Source: an uncultured bacterium
GTDB lineage: Bacteria; Cyanobacteriota; Vampirovibrionia; Gastranaerophilales; Gastranaerophilaceae
Length of the DNA: 24,296 nucleotides
Direction: 5' to 3'
NCBI GenBank assembly: GCA_900549855.1
Contig: URPS01000032.1
Location: 1 to 24,296, forward strand
Shown here piece after piece: positions 14,360-22,235 of this stretch. Every line of letters starts with the position of its first letter. Positions within the stretch are counted from its first letter, which is position 1. The notes beneath the pieces were generated by a model. It had not been told where the DNA came from. It was given only the letters and a program-made list of their open reading frames with translations, and did not search any database. The position numbers and the translations under genes are program-made.

Positions 14360-14389
14360 AAAAAACCGTCATAGATATGGCGGTTTTTT
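14360..14389. terminator. Bidirectional terminator between oadB and the 14401 gene
   Basis: AAAAAACCGTCAT (14360-14372) pairs with ATGGCGGTTTTTT (14377-14389) with one G-U pair and a 4-base loop. T-runs flank it on both strands, so it can end oadB on the plus strand and the convergent gene on the minus strand. A second small hairpin, TAGTAAG/CTTACTA (14320-14348), lies just before it. Confidence 0.85.
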
Positions 14390-14400
14390 ATATTAAATTA

Positions 14401-15444
14401 CTATAAATTAATTCGTGAAGAACTTATTTCTTGATAATTATATACCTCTGGGTCAATTTTAAATTTCTGATTATAATTAATATTTTTAGTTGTACCATCA
14501 GTAGTTACCTTTGCAGAGGTTGGAGCAATATTTTCACCATCATCATAAGTAAATTTTATTTTCGTATTTTTACCATCATTATATGAATTTACCATACAAA
14601 CCCAGCCATTGGACGCCGGCACTGTATGATTAGTAGAATTTCGCCAAAGTGAATATCTAATATTTACAGTTTCTCCGGTTTTTGTGTTTGTAATTCTTCC
14701 GGAATCCTTGTTGATAGTTGCAGCTCCTTCATATTTCCAATCACCAATTGTGAATGAATCACCATCTCCCATACATCTTAATCTGTCAAAATTTGAAGCA
14801 GAAATGCCTGTTCTTTCTGTAAATAACGCACAAGCCGCATCATAACCATCAGCTTCTTTCACTAAATCTTTTAAAAGCATAGAAGCTTGAACGATAGAAA
14901 TAGGTTTGCCGGTACTTTTATTTATACCAAGAGTTAGCTTATCTTGTACTGCTAACATAGCCTCGTCAACATCACTACTGTTTATTTTGTCATCGAAAGT
15001 TTTGGTATTATCATATTTTCTTGTATCAATGGTTTCTATACGTTTTCTCATATCACTTTGTACCAAGTTTTTTATCATAGCTTTTACTTCATTATCGTTT
15101 GCTTGTTCTAATCCGCTATTTGAGTCTACAGCATCTTTACCATCAAAAACAAATTTATCATTTTGTAATGACGCATCAGTTAATGAAAAAAGAACCTTTA
15201 ATTCATCTGCATTAAAAGTCGTTTTATCACCATCTATACCAGCTATCTGATTGAATCTCAAAGCTGCTTGTTCTGATAAACTATTAAAGAGTGAGTTTTG
15301 TTTTAACTTATCTACCGAAATAGTTTCTTTGCCATCAAGTATTGAACTAATCTTCTTTTCTAACTGTGCTTGATACTCTTTATTATTCGTTGTGTCATTA
15401 ATCTTTGTCCATTGTTTAGGACTGTTATTAATACCGTTTTCCAC
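14401..15444 (-). CDS. Protein with EF-hand-like acidic segments, function unknown, 347 aa
   Basis: The protein has no signal peptide or membrane segment. The first ~200 residues are helical and contain acidic stretches that recall calcium-binding EF-hands: IDGDKTTFNADEL (70-82) and DSNSGLEQANDNE (107-119). Neither has an exact 12-residue loop, so Ca2+ binding is doubtful. The last ~120 residues are beta-rich with DGDSFTIGDWKYEG (227-240), and the C-terminus is polar. I do not recognise the family. It starts at ATG 15444 behind a strong AAGGAG and stands alone between a terminator and a 218-base upstream region that holds a tandem repeat. A cell-surface or secreted-by-other-route role is possible, but unsupported by a visible export signal. 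Confidence 0.65.
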   Translation of the reverse strand: MENGINNSPKQWTKINDTTNNKEYQAQLEKKISSILDGKETISVDKLKQNSLFNSLSEQAALRFNQIAGIDGDKTTFNADELKVLFSLTDASLQNDKFVFDGKDAVDSNSGLEQANDNEVKAMIKNLVQSDMRKRIETIDTRKYDNTKTFDDKINSSDVDEAMLAVQDKLTLGINKSTGKPISIVQASMLLKDLVKEADGYDAACALFTERTGISASNFDRLRCMGDGDSFTIGDWKYEGAATINKDSGRITNTKTGETVNIRYSLWRNSTNHTVPASNGWVCMVNSYNDGKNTKIKFTYDDGENIAPTSAKVTTDGTTKNINYNQKFKIDPEVYNYQEISSSRINL

Positions 15445-15589
15445 ATTAATCTCCTTATATTTAACTATAACACTTTATGTATAACGGCATAATTTCTGAA
15501 AACTTTAATAAAAACTTACATTAACTTTTAGAATCTTAATAAATTTAGTATGTGAAACGTAATCATACTGCATACTAAAAATATTTGTA

Positions 15590-15636
15590 ACATTTTTATA
15601 AATTGCTTAACATTTTTATAAATTGCTTAACATTTT
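15590..15636. repeat. 20-bp tandem repeat upstream of the EF-hand-like gene
   Basis: The unit ACATTTTTATAAATTGCTTA (15590-15609) is repeated exactly at 15610-15629, and a third partial copy ACATTTT follows (15630-15636). It lies 146-192 bases before the start of the minus-strand gene, in its likely regulatory region. The minus-strand word TGTTAAGCAA inside the repeat also appears at 474-483 upstream of the HEAT-repeat gene. Confidence 0.7.
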
Positions 15637-15662
15637 GTAAGATTTATTAACAAAACAAGATA

Positions 15663-16313
15663 TTAAATATATAATTTAGCAAAATCTAAATCGCTTTTAA
15701 TTGTGATTTTAATATTTGTATAACTTCCGTTAACAATATAGACCGGTATGTTTAATTCTTCTAACATAGAACAATCATCCGTAAAATTACCATCTTTAAG
15801 CTTTTCGTGTGCTTGTTTTATAATATCAGTCCTGAATGCTTGTGGTGTTTGTGTATTATATAATTTTGAGCGGTCAATTGTTCTGATTATTCTACCATCA
15901 GTATCAACTTCTTTAATCGTATCTGTTGTTTTTGTCATTACAGTTACGGCATTTTTATCAACTACAGCTTCTAGCACGTAAGCAATGGTATCTTTTCTAA
16001 TTAGAGGACGTGCGCCATCGTGAATTAGCACGTATTCATTTTTTACTACTTGAAGTGCATTGTAAACGGATTTTTGTCTAGTATTTCCACCTTCTATAAT
16101 TTTTATTTTAGAATTGTTAAACATTTCTTGTAATATTGGAATTATAGAAATGTTCGCAGAAATTATTATTTCGTCAATTTCATCGAAATCAATAAATTTA
16201 GTAACAGTTTCTTCAATCACTGTTTTATCATTTATTTTTTCTAAAAGTTTGTTTGTATTGCCATATCTTGACGATGTTCCACCGGCAGTAATTATTAGTG
16301 AAAATTTGTTCAT
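15663..16313 (-). CDS. ispD: 2-C-methyl-D-erythritol 4-phosphate cytidylyltransferase
   Basis: IspD joins CTP and methylerythritol phosphate in the non-mevalonate isoprenoid pathway. The 216-residue length is close to the family norm. It begins with the nucleotide loop ITAGGTSSRYGNTNKLL (8-24), a variant of AAGxGxRxG-PK. Downstream come LIHDGARPLI (95-104), TDTIKEVD (126-133), the NTQTPQAFR segment (153-161) and TDDCSMLEE (178-186). Its ATG overlaps the stop of thiL (ATGA), so the two are translated together. No ispF is fused or adjacent. No terminator is obvious after the stop. Confidence 0.93.
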   Translation of the reverse strand: MNKFSLIITAGGTSSRYGNTNKLLEKINDKTVIEETVTKFIDFDEIDEIIISANISIIPILQEMFNNSKIKIIEGGNTRQKSVYNALQVVKNEYVLIHDGARPLIRKDTIAYVLEAVVDKNAVTVMTKTTDTIKEVDTDGRIIRTIDRSKLYNTQTPQAFRTDIIKQAHEKLKDGNFTDDCSMLEELNIPVYIVNGSYTNIKITIKSDLDFAKLYI

Positions 16314-17173
16314 TCTTCCTCTCCAAAATGATTGTATAAATCTAATTCATTATAATTATAATATTTTTTATCACCTATTTTTAGTGTGTAATCTTGTTTT
16401 TTGATAACTTCTCCAATTATTTCATACTCAGAAAGTTTTGGCAAAAAGTCTTTTGGAACAGCGGCAACAAGTTTATAATCTTCTGCTCCAAAAATTCCTT
16501 CTATATATTTCGAATTAATTGTAACGTCACTTGTTTTAGCTATTTGAAACAATGCTTCCGCTAAACCGTCTGATGTGTCCATCATTGCGTAATCCGATTG
16601 AATTTGTGTTGCAATTTCATATGCAAAATTTTCTTCCAGTTGAGGCTCCAAATGTGCTTTAATTAGTTCCGTATTATTGCCATTGTTTATTAATTCTTTT
16701 AATCCGGCAGAACTTTTACCGAATTTACCTTTTGTTATAATTACATAATCAACATTAGCATGACTTCTGGAAGAAATTTTGCGACCGTCTGTCGTTCCTA
16801 TTGCAGTTATTGAAATATAAACTTTATCTGCTCCTGTTAAATCTCCGCCAACAATTTTTGCGCCTCTTAAGGCAGAATTAGCTCCCTTATAAAACTCATC
16901 AATGAATTCCGGTGACGTTTTTGATGGCAATGATAATGCAATCGTTATATAAGCAGGCTTAGCTCCAGAAGCTAATATATCACTAATATTAACAGTTACA
17001 GCCTTATAACCCAATTGATATGGAGTGCACCAATTTAGTTTAAAATGGACATCTTCAACAAGACTATCTTGAGTGATTACAATTCCAAGTTCTTTTAAGT
17101 ATGCACAATCATCACCAATAAATTCGCTCCCGACTTGTTTTTTTATTATATTTATAAAATCTTGTTCTTTCAT
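16310..17173 (-). CDS. thiL: Thiamine-monophosphate kinase
   Basis: ThiL phosphorylates thiamine monophosphate to thiamine pyrophosphate. The 287-residue protein shows the AIR-synthase-like fold motifs: GDD (20-22), DSLVEDVHF (36-44), NISDILASGAKP (62-73), GGDLTG (109-114) and a DTSDGLAEAL segment (about 199-208). Some ThiL proteins are slightly longer, so the C-terminal end is compact. It is the first gene of the thiL-ispD unit. No ribosome site is visible before the ATG at 17173. Upstream is an 8-bp perfect hairpin and then the lysS terminator. I saw no thiamine-riboswitch sequence in the 113-base leader. Confidence 0.93.
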   Translation of the reverse strand: MKEQDFINIIKKQVGSEFIGDDCAYLKELGIVITQDSLVEDVHFKLNWCTPYQLGYKAVTVNISDILASGAKPAYITIALSLPSKTSPEFIDEFYKGANSALRGAKIVGGDLTGADKVYISITAIGTTDGRKISSRSHANVDYVIITKGKFGKSSAGLKELINNGNNTELIKAHLEPQLEENFAYEIATQIQSDYAMMDTSDGLAEALFQIAKTSDVTINSKYIEGIFGAEDYKLVAAVPKDFLPKLSEYEIIGEVIKKQDYTLKIGDKKYYNYNELDLYNHFGEEE

Positions 17174-17186
17174 ATTTTTCGTTTTT

Positions 17187-17213
17187 AGTGGGAATCATTT
17201 CACTATTCCCACC
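17187..17213 (-). promoter_or_regulatory. Hairpin in the thiL leader (repeat-like)
   Basis: GTGGGAAT (17188-17195) and ATTCCCAC (17205-17212) form a perfect 8-bp stem with a 9-base loop, ending only 14 bases before the thiL ATG on the minus strand. No T-run follows, so it is not a terminator. Words inside it (GAATAGTGA, AATGATTCC on the minus strand) resemble the oadG-oadA repeat. Confidence 0.4.
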
Positions 17214-17248
17214 CTGCATTCTTAATTTATATTAATTTTACGTTTAAT

Positions 17249-17282
17249 AAAAAAGGGTGAATTTAAAAATTCACCCTTTTTT
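17249..17282 (-). terminator. Rho-independent terminator of lysS
   Basis: AAAAAAGGGTGAATTT (17249-17264) and AAATTCACCCTTTTTT (17267-17282) form a perfect 16-bp stem with a 2-base loop. The lysS stop lies 5 bases to its right. On the minus strand the stem ends in a T-run, so it terminates lysS. Confidence 0.9.
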
Positions 17283-17286
17283 ATAA

Positions 17287-18822
17287 TTAATTTTCTTGTT
17301 TCTTTAATGTTGGGAAGGCGATTACATCACGAATTGTAGGTGAATTTGTTAATAACATAACTAATCGGTCAATTCCCATTCCCATACCGCCTGTAGGTGC
17401 TAAGCCATATTCTAAAGCATTAATATAATCTTCATCATATGACATAGCTTCTTCATCACCGTTAGCTTTTGCCAAAGCTTGAGCTTCAAATCTATGTCTT
17501 TGATCAATAGGGTCTGTTAATTCTGAGAAAGCATTTGCGATTTCCCAACCGTTAACTCTTGTTTCAAAACGCTCTGTTAATCTGTCATTATCTCTGTGAA
17601 CTTTTGCCAATGGAGAAATTTCACGAGGATAGTCAATGATGTGGCAAGGTTGAATCAATGTTGGTTCAACTGTTGCTTCAAACACAGCTTCTACAATTTG
17701 ACCCCAATTCATTTCTTCATCAACTTCTATGTGCAACGCTTTTGCTTTTTCGTAAGCTTCTTTTGCAGTAAAGAATTCACCAAAATCAATGCCTGTAAAC
17801 TCTTTAATAGAGCCTAACATTGTTTTTCTATCCCAAGGTGGAGTTAAATCAATTTCGTTTTCACCGTATTGAATTTTCATTGTTCCCAAAACTTCTTGAG
17901 CTACATAAGCTACAAGGTTTTCAGTTAGAACCATCATTTCATTATAATCTACATAAGATTGATAAAGTTCAATCATTGTGAATTCAGGGTTGTGACGAGT
18001 ATCAATACCTTCATTACGGAAACATCTTGAAAGTTCAAATATTTTTTCATTTAAACCACCAACCATAAGTCTTTTTAAGTGAAGCTCAGGTGCAATTCTT
18101 AATGTTAAATCCATGTCAAGCGCATTGTGGTGTGTAATGAATGGTTTTGCATTAGCTCCGGATGCTTGAGTATGAAGCATTGGAGTTTCAACTTCAATAA
18201 ATCCTTGATTGTATAAGTATTCTCTCACTTTTTGTACAATTAAGCTTCTTTTTCTAAATGTATCTCTTGTCTTTTCGTTAACAATTAAATCAACATATCT
18301 TTGACGATACTTTGTTTCTGTATCAGACATTGTATGATACATTTTTAATTGCTCTAATTTTTCTTCGCTAATTTGCTTGTTAGGTAAAGGAAGAAGTGAT
18401 TTTGATAACATTTTGAATGTTTTAGCTTTGATTGATAATTCTCCACGAGGAGTTCTTCTTATTGAACCATAAAATCCTAGAATATCACCGATATCAACAA
18501 GCTTTAGCGTTTTTACCATATCAGGATCCATGTTTTCTTTATGAGAGAAAATTTGAATCTTTCCTGTAGTATCCATCAAGTCAATGAACATGCCGGAATT
18601 TCTGATTGCCATGACTCTACCGGCTACAGAATAAAAATCTTCTGTTTCTTCACCGGCAGGAAGATCTTTGTATTTTTCTTGTAAATACTTGGCATCAGCA
18701 TCTTTATCAAATGCATATGGATACGGATTTATACCTTTATCAGCTAACTCAGCAAGTTTTTGAATTCTTGTTTGTCTGATTGACTCTTTAGCTGAAATAG
18801 GCTCTTTTGTTTGTTGTGTCAT
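17287..18822 (-). CDS. lysS: Lysyl-tRNA synthetase, class II
   Basis: The 511-residue enzyme charges tRNA-Lys. It has an N-terminal anticodon-binding OB domain (about 60-165, with VAGRVMAIRNSGMFIDL) and a class II catalytic core. Motif 1 includes VETPMLHTQASGANAKPF, motif 2 is FRNEGIDTRHNPEFTMIE, and motif 3 is the C-terminal GGMGMGIDRLVMLLTN. Length and order match bacterial LysRS. The ATG at 18822 has GAGGT 12 bases upstream. A promoter is visible (18857-18884) and a strong terminator ends the gene, so it is monocistronic. Confidence 0.97.
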   Translation of the reverse strand: MTQQTKEPISAKESIRQTRIQKLAELADKGINPYPYAFDKDADAKYLQEKYKDLPAGEETEDFYSVAGRVMAIRNSGMFIDLMDTTGKIQIFSHKENMDPDMVKTLKLVDIGDILGFYGSIRRTPRGELSIKAKTFKMLSKSLLPLPNKQISEEKLEQLKMYHTMSDTETKYRQRYVDLIVNEKTRDTFRKRSLIVQKVREYLYNQGFIEVETPMLHTQASGANAKPFITHHNALDMDLTLRIAPELHLKRLMVGGLNEKIFELSRCFRNEGIDTRHNPEFTMIELYQSYVDYNEMMVLTENLVAYVAQEVLGTMKIQYGENEIDLTPPWDRKTMLGSIKEFTGIDFGEFFTAKEAYEKAKALHIEVDEEMNWGQIVEAVFEATVEPTLIQPCHIIDYPREISPLAKVHRDNDRLTERFETRVNGWEIANAFSELTDPIDQRHRFEAQALAKANGDEEAMSYDEDYINALEYGLAPTGGMGMGIDRLVMLLTNSPTIRDVIAFPTLKKQEN

Positions 18823-18856
18823 ATTTATTTACCTCATTTCTGATAACTATAATTAA

Positions 18857-18884
18857 ATTTTACCATAAAATATTTTTGTGTAAA
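18857..18884 (-). promoter_or_regulatory. Promoter for lysS
   Basis: On the minus strand, TTTACA (18884-18879) and TAAAAT (18862-18857) are 16 bases apart, and TGG precedes the -10 (extended -10). Transcription would start around 18850, giving a leader of about 28 bases. Confidence 0.55.
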
Positions 18885-18887
18885 AAT

Positions 18888-19208
18888 ATGGTTATGAAGA
18901 TTTTACCTGTTATCGAAAATACATGCTCAAATATAAAGAAAACATCGACAAGATTATCAAAAGCAGGTCGTGACGGATATCATATCGCACTTAGAACCTC
19001 CAAAATTCATAATCAAAGTGATGCTGCAACATTTGTTAATATTGGGAAAAGTGTCACTAAAAAAATTTCAAAAGAAACAACGGTGGATGACTTACCAATA
19101 ATAGGCGGTGCTGTTGGGATGCTTATTCCGATACCATTAATGAGCCCAATATTACTTGGCATTGGCAAGCTTGTACAAATTGCGTACAAAAGACTTCATA
19201 AAGCTTAA
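18888..19208 (+). CDS. Small membrane-associated hypothetical protein with glycine-rich helix, 106 aa
   Basis: The protein has a basic N-terminal half (MKILPVIENT, then KKTSTRLSKAGRDGY) and a hydrophobic Gly/Pro-rich segment near 74-97 with IIGGAVGMLIPIPLMSP and LLGIGKLVQI, which looks like a single membrane insertion or hairpin. It ends with a basic tail. I do not recognise the family. ATG 18888 and ATG 18894 are both possible starts, and neither has a ribosome site. A longer frame from 18807 would run back into lysS and has no support. The lysS and 18888 promoters would overlap head-to-head. The strong promoter of rimP begins 9 bases after its stop. Confidence 0.5.
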   Translation: MVMKILPVIENTCSNIKKTSTRLSKAGRDGYHIALRTSKIHNQSDAATFVNIGKSVTKKISKETTVDDLPIIGGAVGMLIPIPLMSPILLGIGKLVQIAYKRLHKA

Positions 19209-19216
19209 TAAAAAGA

Positions 19217-19245
19217 TTTACATTTTATTTGAGATTTGCTATACT
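19217..19245 (+). promoter_or_regulatory. Strong sigma-70-type promoter of the rimP-nusA unit
   Basis: TTTACA (19217-19222) and TATACT (19240-19245) are 17 bases apart, with TGC directly before the -10 (extended -10). This is the best promoter in the window. The start would be near 19252, 70 bases before the rimP ATG, and the terminator at 19266-19299 lies inside that leader. Confidence 0.7.
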
Positions 19246-19265
19246 TTTTTTGTGAATAGTTTCTT

Positions 19266-19299
19266 AAAAAAGAACGGTCAAATGACTCCGTTCTTTTTT
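19266..19299 (+). terminator. Intrinsic terminator in the rimP leader
   Basis: AAAAAAGAACGG (19266-19277) pairs perfectly with CCGTTCTTTTTT (19288-19299), followed by one more T. It lies downstream of the strong promoter and upstream of the rimP ribosome site AAAGGAG (19311-19317). It may end the upstream small gene, attenuate rimP-nusA, or both. Confidence 0.85.
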
Positions 19300-19321
19300 T
19301 ATTAATAAGGAAAGGAGTTAT

Positions 19322-19804
19322 ATGAAACAAGACATCAATAGATATGAAGTATTAGAAAAGATAACTCCACTAATAGAAAATACGGCAATGAGATTTAATC
19401 TCATACCAATTGAGATTGAATTTGTTAAAGAAAATCATAAATGGTTTTTAAGAATTTATCTTTATTCTTATGAAAAAGATATTACTCTTGATGATTGTGA
19501 AAATGTTACAAGAAGCTTAAATGACTTTCTGGATGAATTAATCCCTGTAAAATATTATTTAGAAGTATCTTCCCCTGGGTTAGAAAGAAAATTTAAGTCG
19601 AATAAAGAATTTCTAATATTCAAGGGTAGAAGAATAAGCTTAAAGTTAAAACAACCGTTAGAAGGTGAGACTGAAAAAATTTTTAAAGGCGAAATTCTTG
19701 ATTGGGATGACAATATCGGACTAAAATTCTTTAGATTTGATGATGCAGAAGAATTACAAATTCCAAAAGAAAACATTCAATCTGCCAAATTGTATATAGA
19801 TTAA
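19322..19804 (+). CDS. rimP: Ribosome maturation factor RimP
   Basis: RimP helps mature the 30S subunit. The 160-residue protein has the N-terminal alpha/beta domain with the diagnostic segment YYLEVSSPGLERKF (77-90), then a C-terminal SH3-like barrel with GRRISLKLKQPLEGETEKIFKG cut into short phrases and ending in KENIQSAKL. Its ATG has a strong AAGGAG. As in most bacteria it is immediately followed by nusA, 33 bases downstream. No metY tRNA precedes it. Confidence 0.93.
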   Translation: MKQDINRYEVLEKITPLIENTAMRFNLIPIEIEFVKENHKWFLRIYLYSYEKDITLDDCENVTRSLNDFLDELIPVKYYLEVSSPGLERKFKSNKEFLIFKGRRISLKLKQPLEGETEKIFKGEILDWDDNIGLKFFRFDDAEELQIPKENIQSAKLYID

Positions 19805-19837
19805 AAATATAGATTAAAACAAAAAGGAGAATATAAC

Positions 19838-21076
19838 ATGATTAAAATCGGTACAGCATTATTTGAAGCTTGTGAAGAACTTGAGAGAGAACGTGGAATA
19901 TCTAAAGACGTGCTTATTGCTTCTTTATGTGATGCTATGGTAGCAGCTTATAAAAAACACATGCACGTTAAAGAGGCAGCTAATATTGAAGCTATTTTAG
20001 ACGAACAAACCGGAGAAATCGGTGTATTTAGTACTAAAACTGTTGTTGAAGAAGTTGAAGATCCTGACACTCAAATTTCTCTAGAAGAAGCAAAAGAAAT
20101 TGATGAAGATGTTGAAGTTGATGACGAAGTTAAAATTGAAGTAACTCCTGAACAATTTGGACGTATTGCCGCTCAATCTGCTAAACAAGTTATTACACAA
20201 AGAATCAGAGATGCTGAAAGAAATAATATCTTAAATGAATTCTTGGAAAAGAAAGGTACACTTGTAACAGGTATCATTCAAAGAGTTGAAAACAGAAATG
20301 TAATTGTTAATATTGGCAAAACAGATGCAATTATGCCTCAAAAAGAACAAATTCCTCGTGAATACTATAAACCTGGTAACAGAATCAGAGTATTTGTTCT
20401 AAATGTAAAAGAAACTAACAGATTGCCACAAGTAATTGTTTCTCACGCTCACTCAGAAATCGTTAGAGAATTGTTTGAATTAGAAGTACCTGAAATTGAA
20501 GATGGAATTGTAGAAATTAAATCAATTGCTAGAGAAGCTGGATTCAGAACAAAAATTGCTGTTTGGTCAAACGATCCTGAAGTAGATTCTGTAGGAGCTT
20601 GTATCGGACCTAGAGGTTCAAGAATTCAAACTATTGTCGGTGAATTGAAGAACGAAAAAATTGATATTGTAAGATGGTCACCGGATCCTGTTGAATACAT
20701 TGTAAACGCTATTTCTCCAGCTAGAGTTGTTTCTGTTGATATTATGACTGATGATGAAGAAACAAAAGATGCTTTAGTTGTGGTACCTGATGACCAACTA
20801 TCATTAGCTATTGGTAGAGAAGGTCAAAACGTAAGACTAGCTCACAGATTAACAGGCTGGAAGATTGATATCAAGAGCGTTTCTCAAATGGAAAATGAAG
20901 AAGCTTCTAAAACTGCTAATTATGAATATCAAGAAGAAACAGCGGAAGATGAAGAACGTCTTGTAGATTCTGACGAAATTCAAGAAGAAATTGAAGAAGA
21001 AATGAATCAACAAGCTCTTGATGAAGAAGATATGCAAGCAGAAGAAGTTGCAGAAGAAACTTCTGAAGAAGAATAG
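19838..21076 (+). CDS. nusA: Transcription termination/antitermination factor NusA
   Basis: NusA binds RNA polymerase and controls pausing and termination. The 412-residue protein has an N-terminal RNAP-binding domain (about 1-115), an S1 domain (about 135-200, GTLVTGIIQRVENRNVIVNIG), two KH domains (about 200-345, GACIGPRGSRIQTIVGEL and LAIGREGQNVRLAHRLTGW) and a very acidic C-terminal tail of about 60 residues rich in Glu instead of the AR repeats of E. coli. Ribosome site AAGGAG is good. It is the last gene here: the usual ylxR-infB part of the operon is missing, and a terminator follows. Confidence 0.97.
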   Translation: MIKIGTALFEACEELERERGISKDVLIASLCDAMVAAYKKHMHVKEAANIEAILDEQTGEIGVFSTKTVVEEVEDPDTQISLEEAKEIDEDVEVDDEVKIEVTPEQFGRIAAQSAKQVITQRIRDAERNNILNEFLEKKGTLVTGIIQRVENRNVIVNIGKTDAIMPQKEQIPREYYKPGNRIRVFVLNVKETNRLPQVIVSHAHSEIVRELFELEVPEIEDGIVEIKSIAREAGFRTKIAVWSNDPEVDSVGACIGPRGSRIQTIVGELKNEKIDIVRWSPDPVEYIVNAISPARVVSVDIMTDDEETKDALVVVPDDQLSLAIGREGQNVRLAHRLTGWKIDIKSVSQMENEEASKTANYEYQEETAEDEERLVDSDEIQEEIEEEMNQQALDEEDMQAEEVAEETSEEE

Positions 21077-21095
21077 ATTTTATATCGATATATCG

Positions 21096-21128
21096 AAAAA
21101 AGACAAGGTATAATACCTTGTCTTTTTT
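21096..21128 (+). terminator. Rho-independent terminator of rimP-nusA
   Basis: AAAAAAGACAAGGTA (21096-21110) pairs perfectly with TACCTTGTCTTTTTT (21114-21128), with a 3-base loop and more T. A 12-base palindrome, TCGATATATCGA (21085-21096), touches its left end. It ends nusA 20 bases after the stop. Confidence 0.9.
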
Positions 21129-21138
21129 TTGATTTCTG

Positions 21139-21167
21139 CCATTGCGAGCGGATGCGAAACAATCCAG
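21139..21167. repeat. CATTGCGAGCG...CAATCCAG-type repeat fragment
   Basis: The sequence CCATTGCGAGCGGATG, then CGAAACAATCCAG, belongs to the widespread short intergenic repeat known in several phyla, which usually reads CATTGCGAGCGAAGCGAAGCAATC. It is GC-rich compared with its surroundings and lies between convergent nusA and dnaJ genes. Confidence 0.55.
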
Positions 21168-21203
21168 TCGCTAAACCGGTAAGGTAATATTAGTTATACT
21201 ATA

Positions 21204-22235
21204 CTAACTCAATTCAGCAATTTTTTTGTATAAATCAACTACTTCTTTTGATAAATTCTTTGGGATTATTATTTTAATTTTTGCATTCAAATCCCCATAA
21301 CCGCTTGTTTTAGGTAATCCCATTTGTTTTAATCTCAAAGACTGACCACTTGATACGCCTGCCGGTATTTTTATATTAATCTTACCATGCAAGGTTGATA
21401 TTTCTTTTGAACAACCTAAAACTGCTTCAGGAGGTGTGATTTCAACATCTTTAATTAAATTGTCACCATCAAATTCATACTCGTTATCTTTAAAGTGAAC
21501 AACAAGGTACAAGTCCCCTTTTTGACCGTATTCATCAGCTTTACCTTCACCTTTAAGACGAACTTTTTTGCCTTCAGAAACGCCTTTTGGTAATTTTACT
21601 TTTACAGTTTTAGGAGTTGATAAAATTCCTGTTCCGCCGCAATGAGAACAATAACCGCTGCCACCACAATAAGGACATTTTTCCATATCTGTGAAGGTTA
21701 CAGTAATTGGCTTACCATCAAAAATTTCTTTTGCGGTAACGTTCAAGTTCTTTGTGATATCGAGGTCTTCTGATTTCGGCTGAGCGGTTCTTCTTTGTCT
21801 TGTTTGACCTTGATTTGCAGCTTGTCTAAAATCAAATCCTCCAAAATTTTGTCCGGCAGAATGTCCTCCCATTCCACCCATCATGTCACCAAACAATGAG
21901 CCGAAGAAGTCTGAGAAGCCGCTTCCGCCAAAGTCAAAACTTTGCGCTCCACCACCTTGATTAAAGTTAAAACTAAAGTTTTCAAATCCTGGAGGTGGCG
22001 TATAATCTGCCCCACCTTGCCAATTAGAGCCTAAACTATCATAACGTTGTCTTTTTGCTTTATCAGAAAGAACTTCATAAGCTTCATTTATATCTTTAAA
22101 TTTTTCTTCTGCTTCTTTTGTTTTATTTACATCCGGATGGTATTTTCTTGCAAGTTTACGATAAGCAGATTTTATCGCAGCTTGATCAGCATCTCTGGAA
22201 ACACCTAATATTTCATAATAATCTTTGTATTTCAT
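21204..22235 (-). CDS. DnaJ/CbpA-type Hsp40 cochaperone with half a zinc finger
   Basis: The 343-residue protein stimulates Hsp70 (DnaK) ATPase and binds unfolded clients. It starts with a J domain (1-66) containing HPD (33-35), followed by a Gly/Phe-rich linker (70-145). The C-terminal peptide-binding domains begin near 158. A short zinc site CPYCGGSGYCSHCGGTG (187-203) holds only two CxxCxGxG motifs, whereas classic DnaJ has four. The rest has KLPKGVSEGKKVRLKG and IKIPAGVSSGQSLRLK. I take ATG 22235 because AAGGA is upstream. The frame from 22277 would add 14 residues not seen in J proteins. No dnaK or grpE is adjacent. The name dnaJ or cbpA cannot be decided. Confidence 0.9.
   Translation of the reverse strand: MKYKDYYEILGVSRDADQAAIKSAYRKLARKYHPDVNKTKEAEEKFKDINEAYEVLSDKAKRQRYDSLGSNWQGGADYTPPPGFENFSFNFNQGGGAQSFDFGGSGFSDFFGSLFGDMMGGMGGHSAGQNFGGFDFRQAANQGQTRQRRTAQPKSEDLDITKNLNVTAKEIFDGKPITVTFTDMEKCPYCGGSGYCSHCGGTGILSTPKTVKVKLPKGVSEGKKVRLKGEGKADEYGQKGDLYLVVHFKDNEYEFDGDNLIKDVEITPPEAVLGCSKEISTLHGKINIKIPAGVSSGQSLRLKQMGLPKTSGYGDLNAKIKIIIPKNLSKEVVDLYKKIAELS

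Noticed and set aside
15590..15636. Repeat considered as start of a CRISPR array
   Set aside because: The units are directly adjacent without spacers, only 20 bases long, and no cas gene is nearby.
17174..17286. Leader of thiL considered for a thiamine (TPP) riboswitch
   Set aside because: The 113-base region holds only the lysS terminator and an 8-bp hairpin. The conserved CUGAGA core of the TPP aptamer was not seen.
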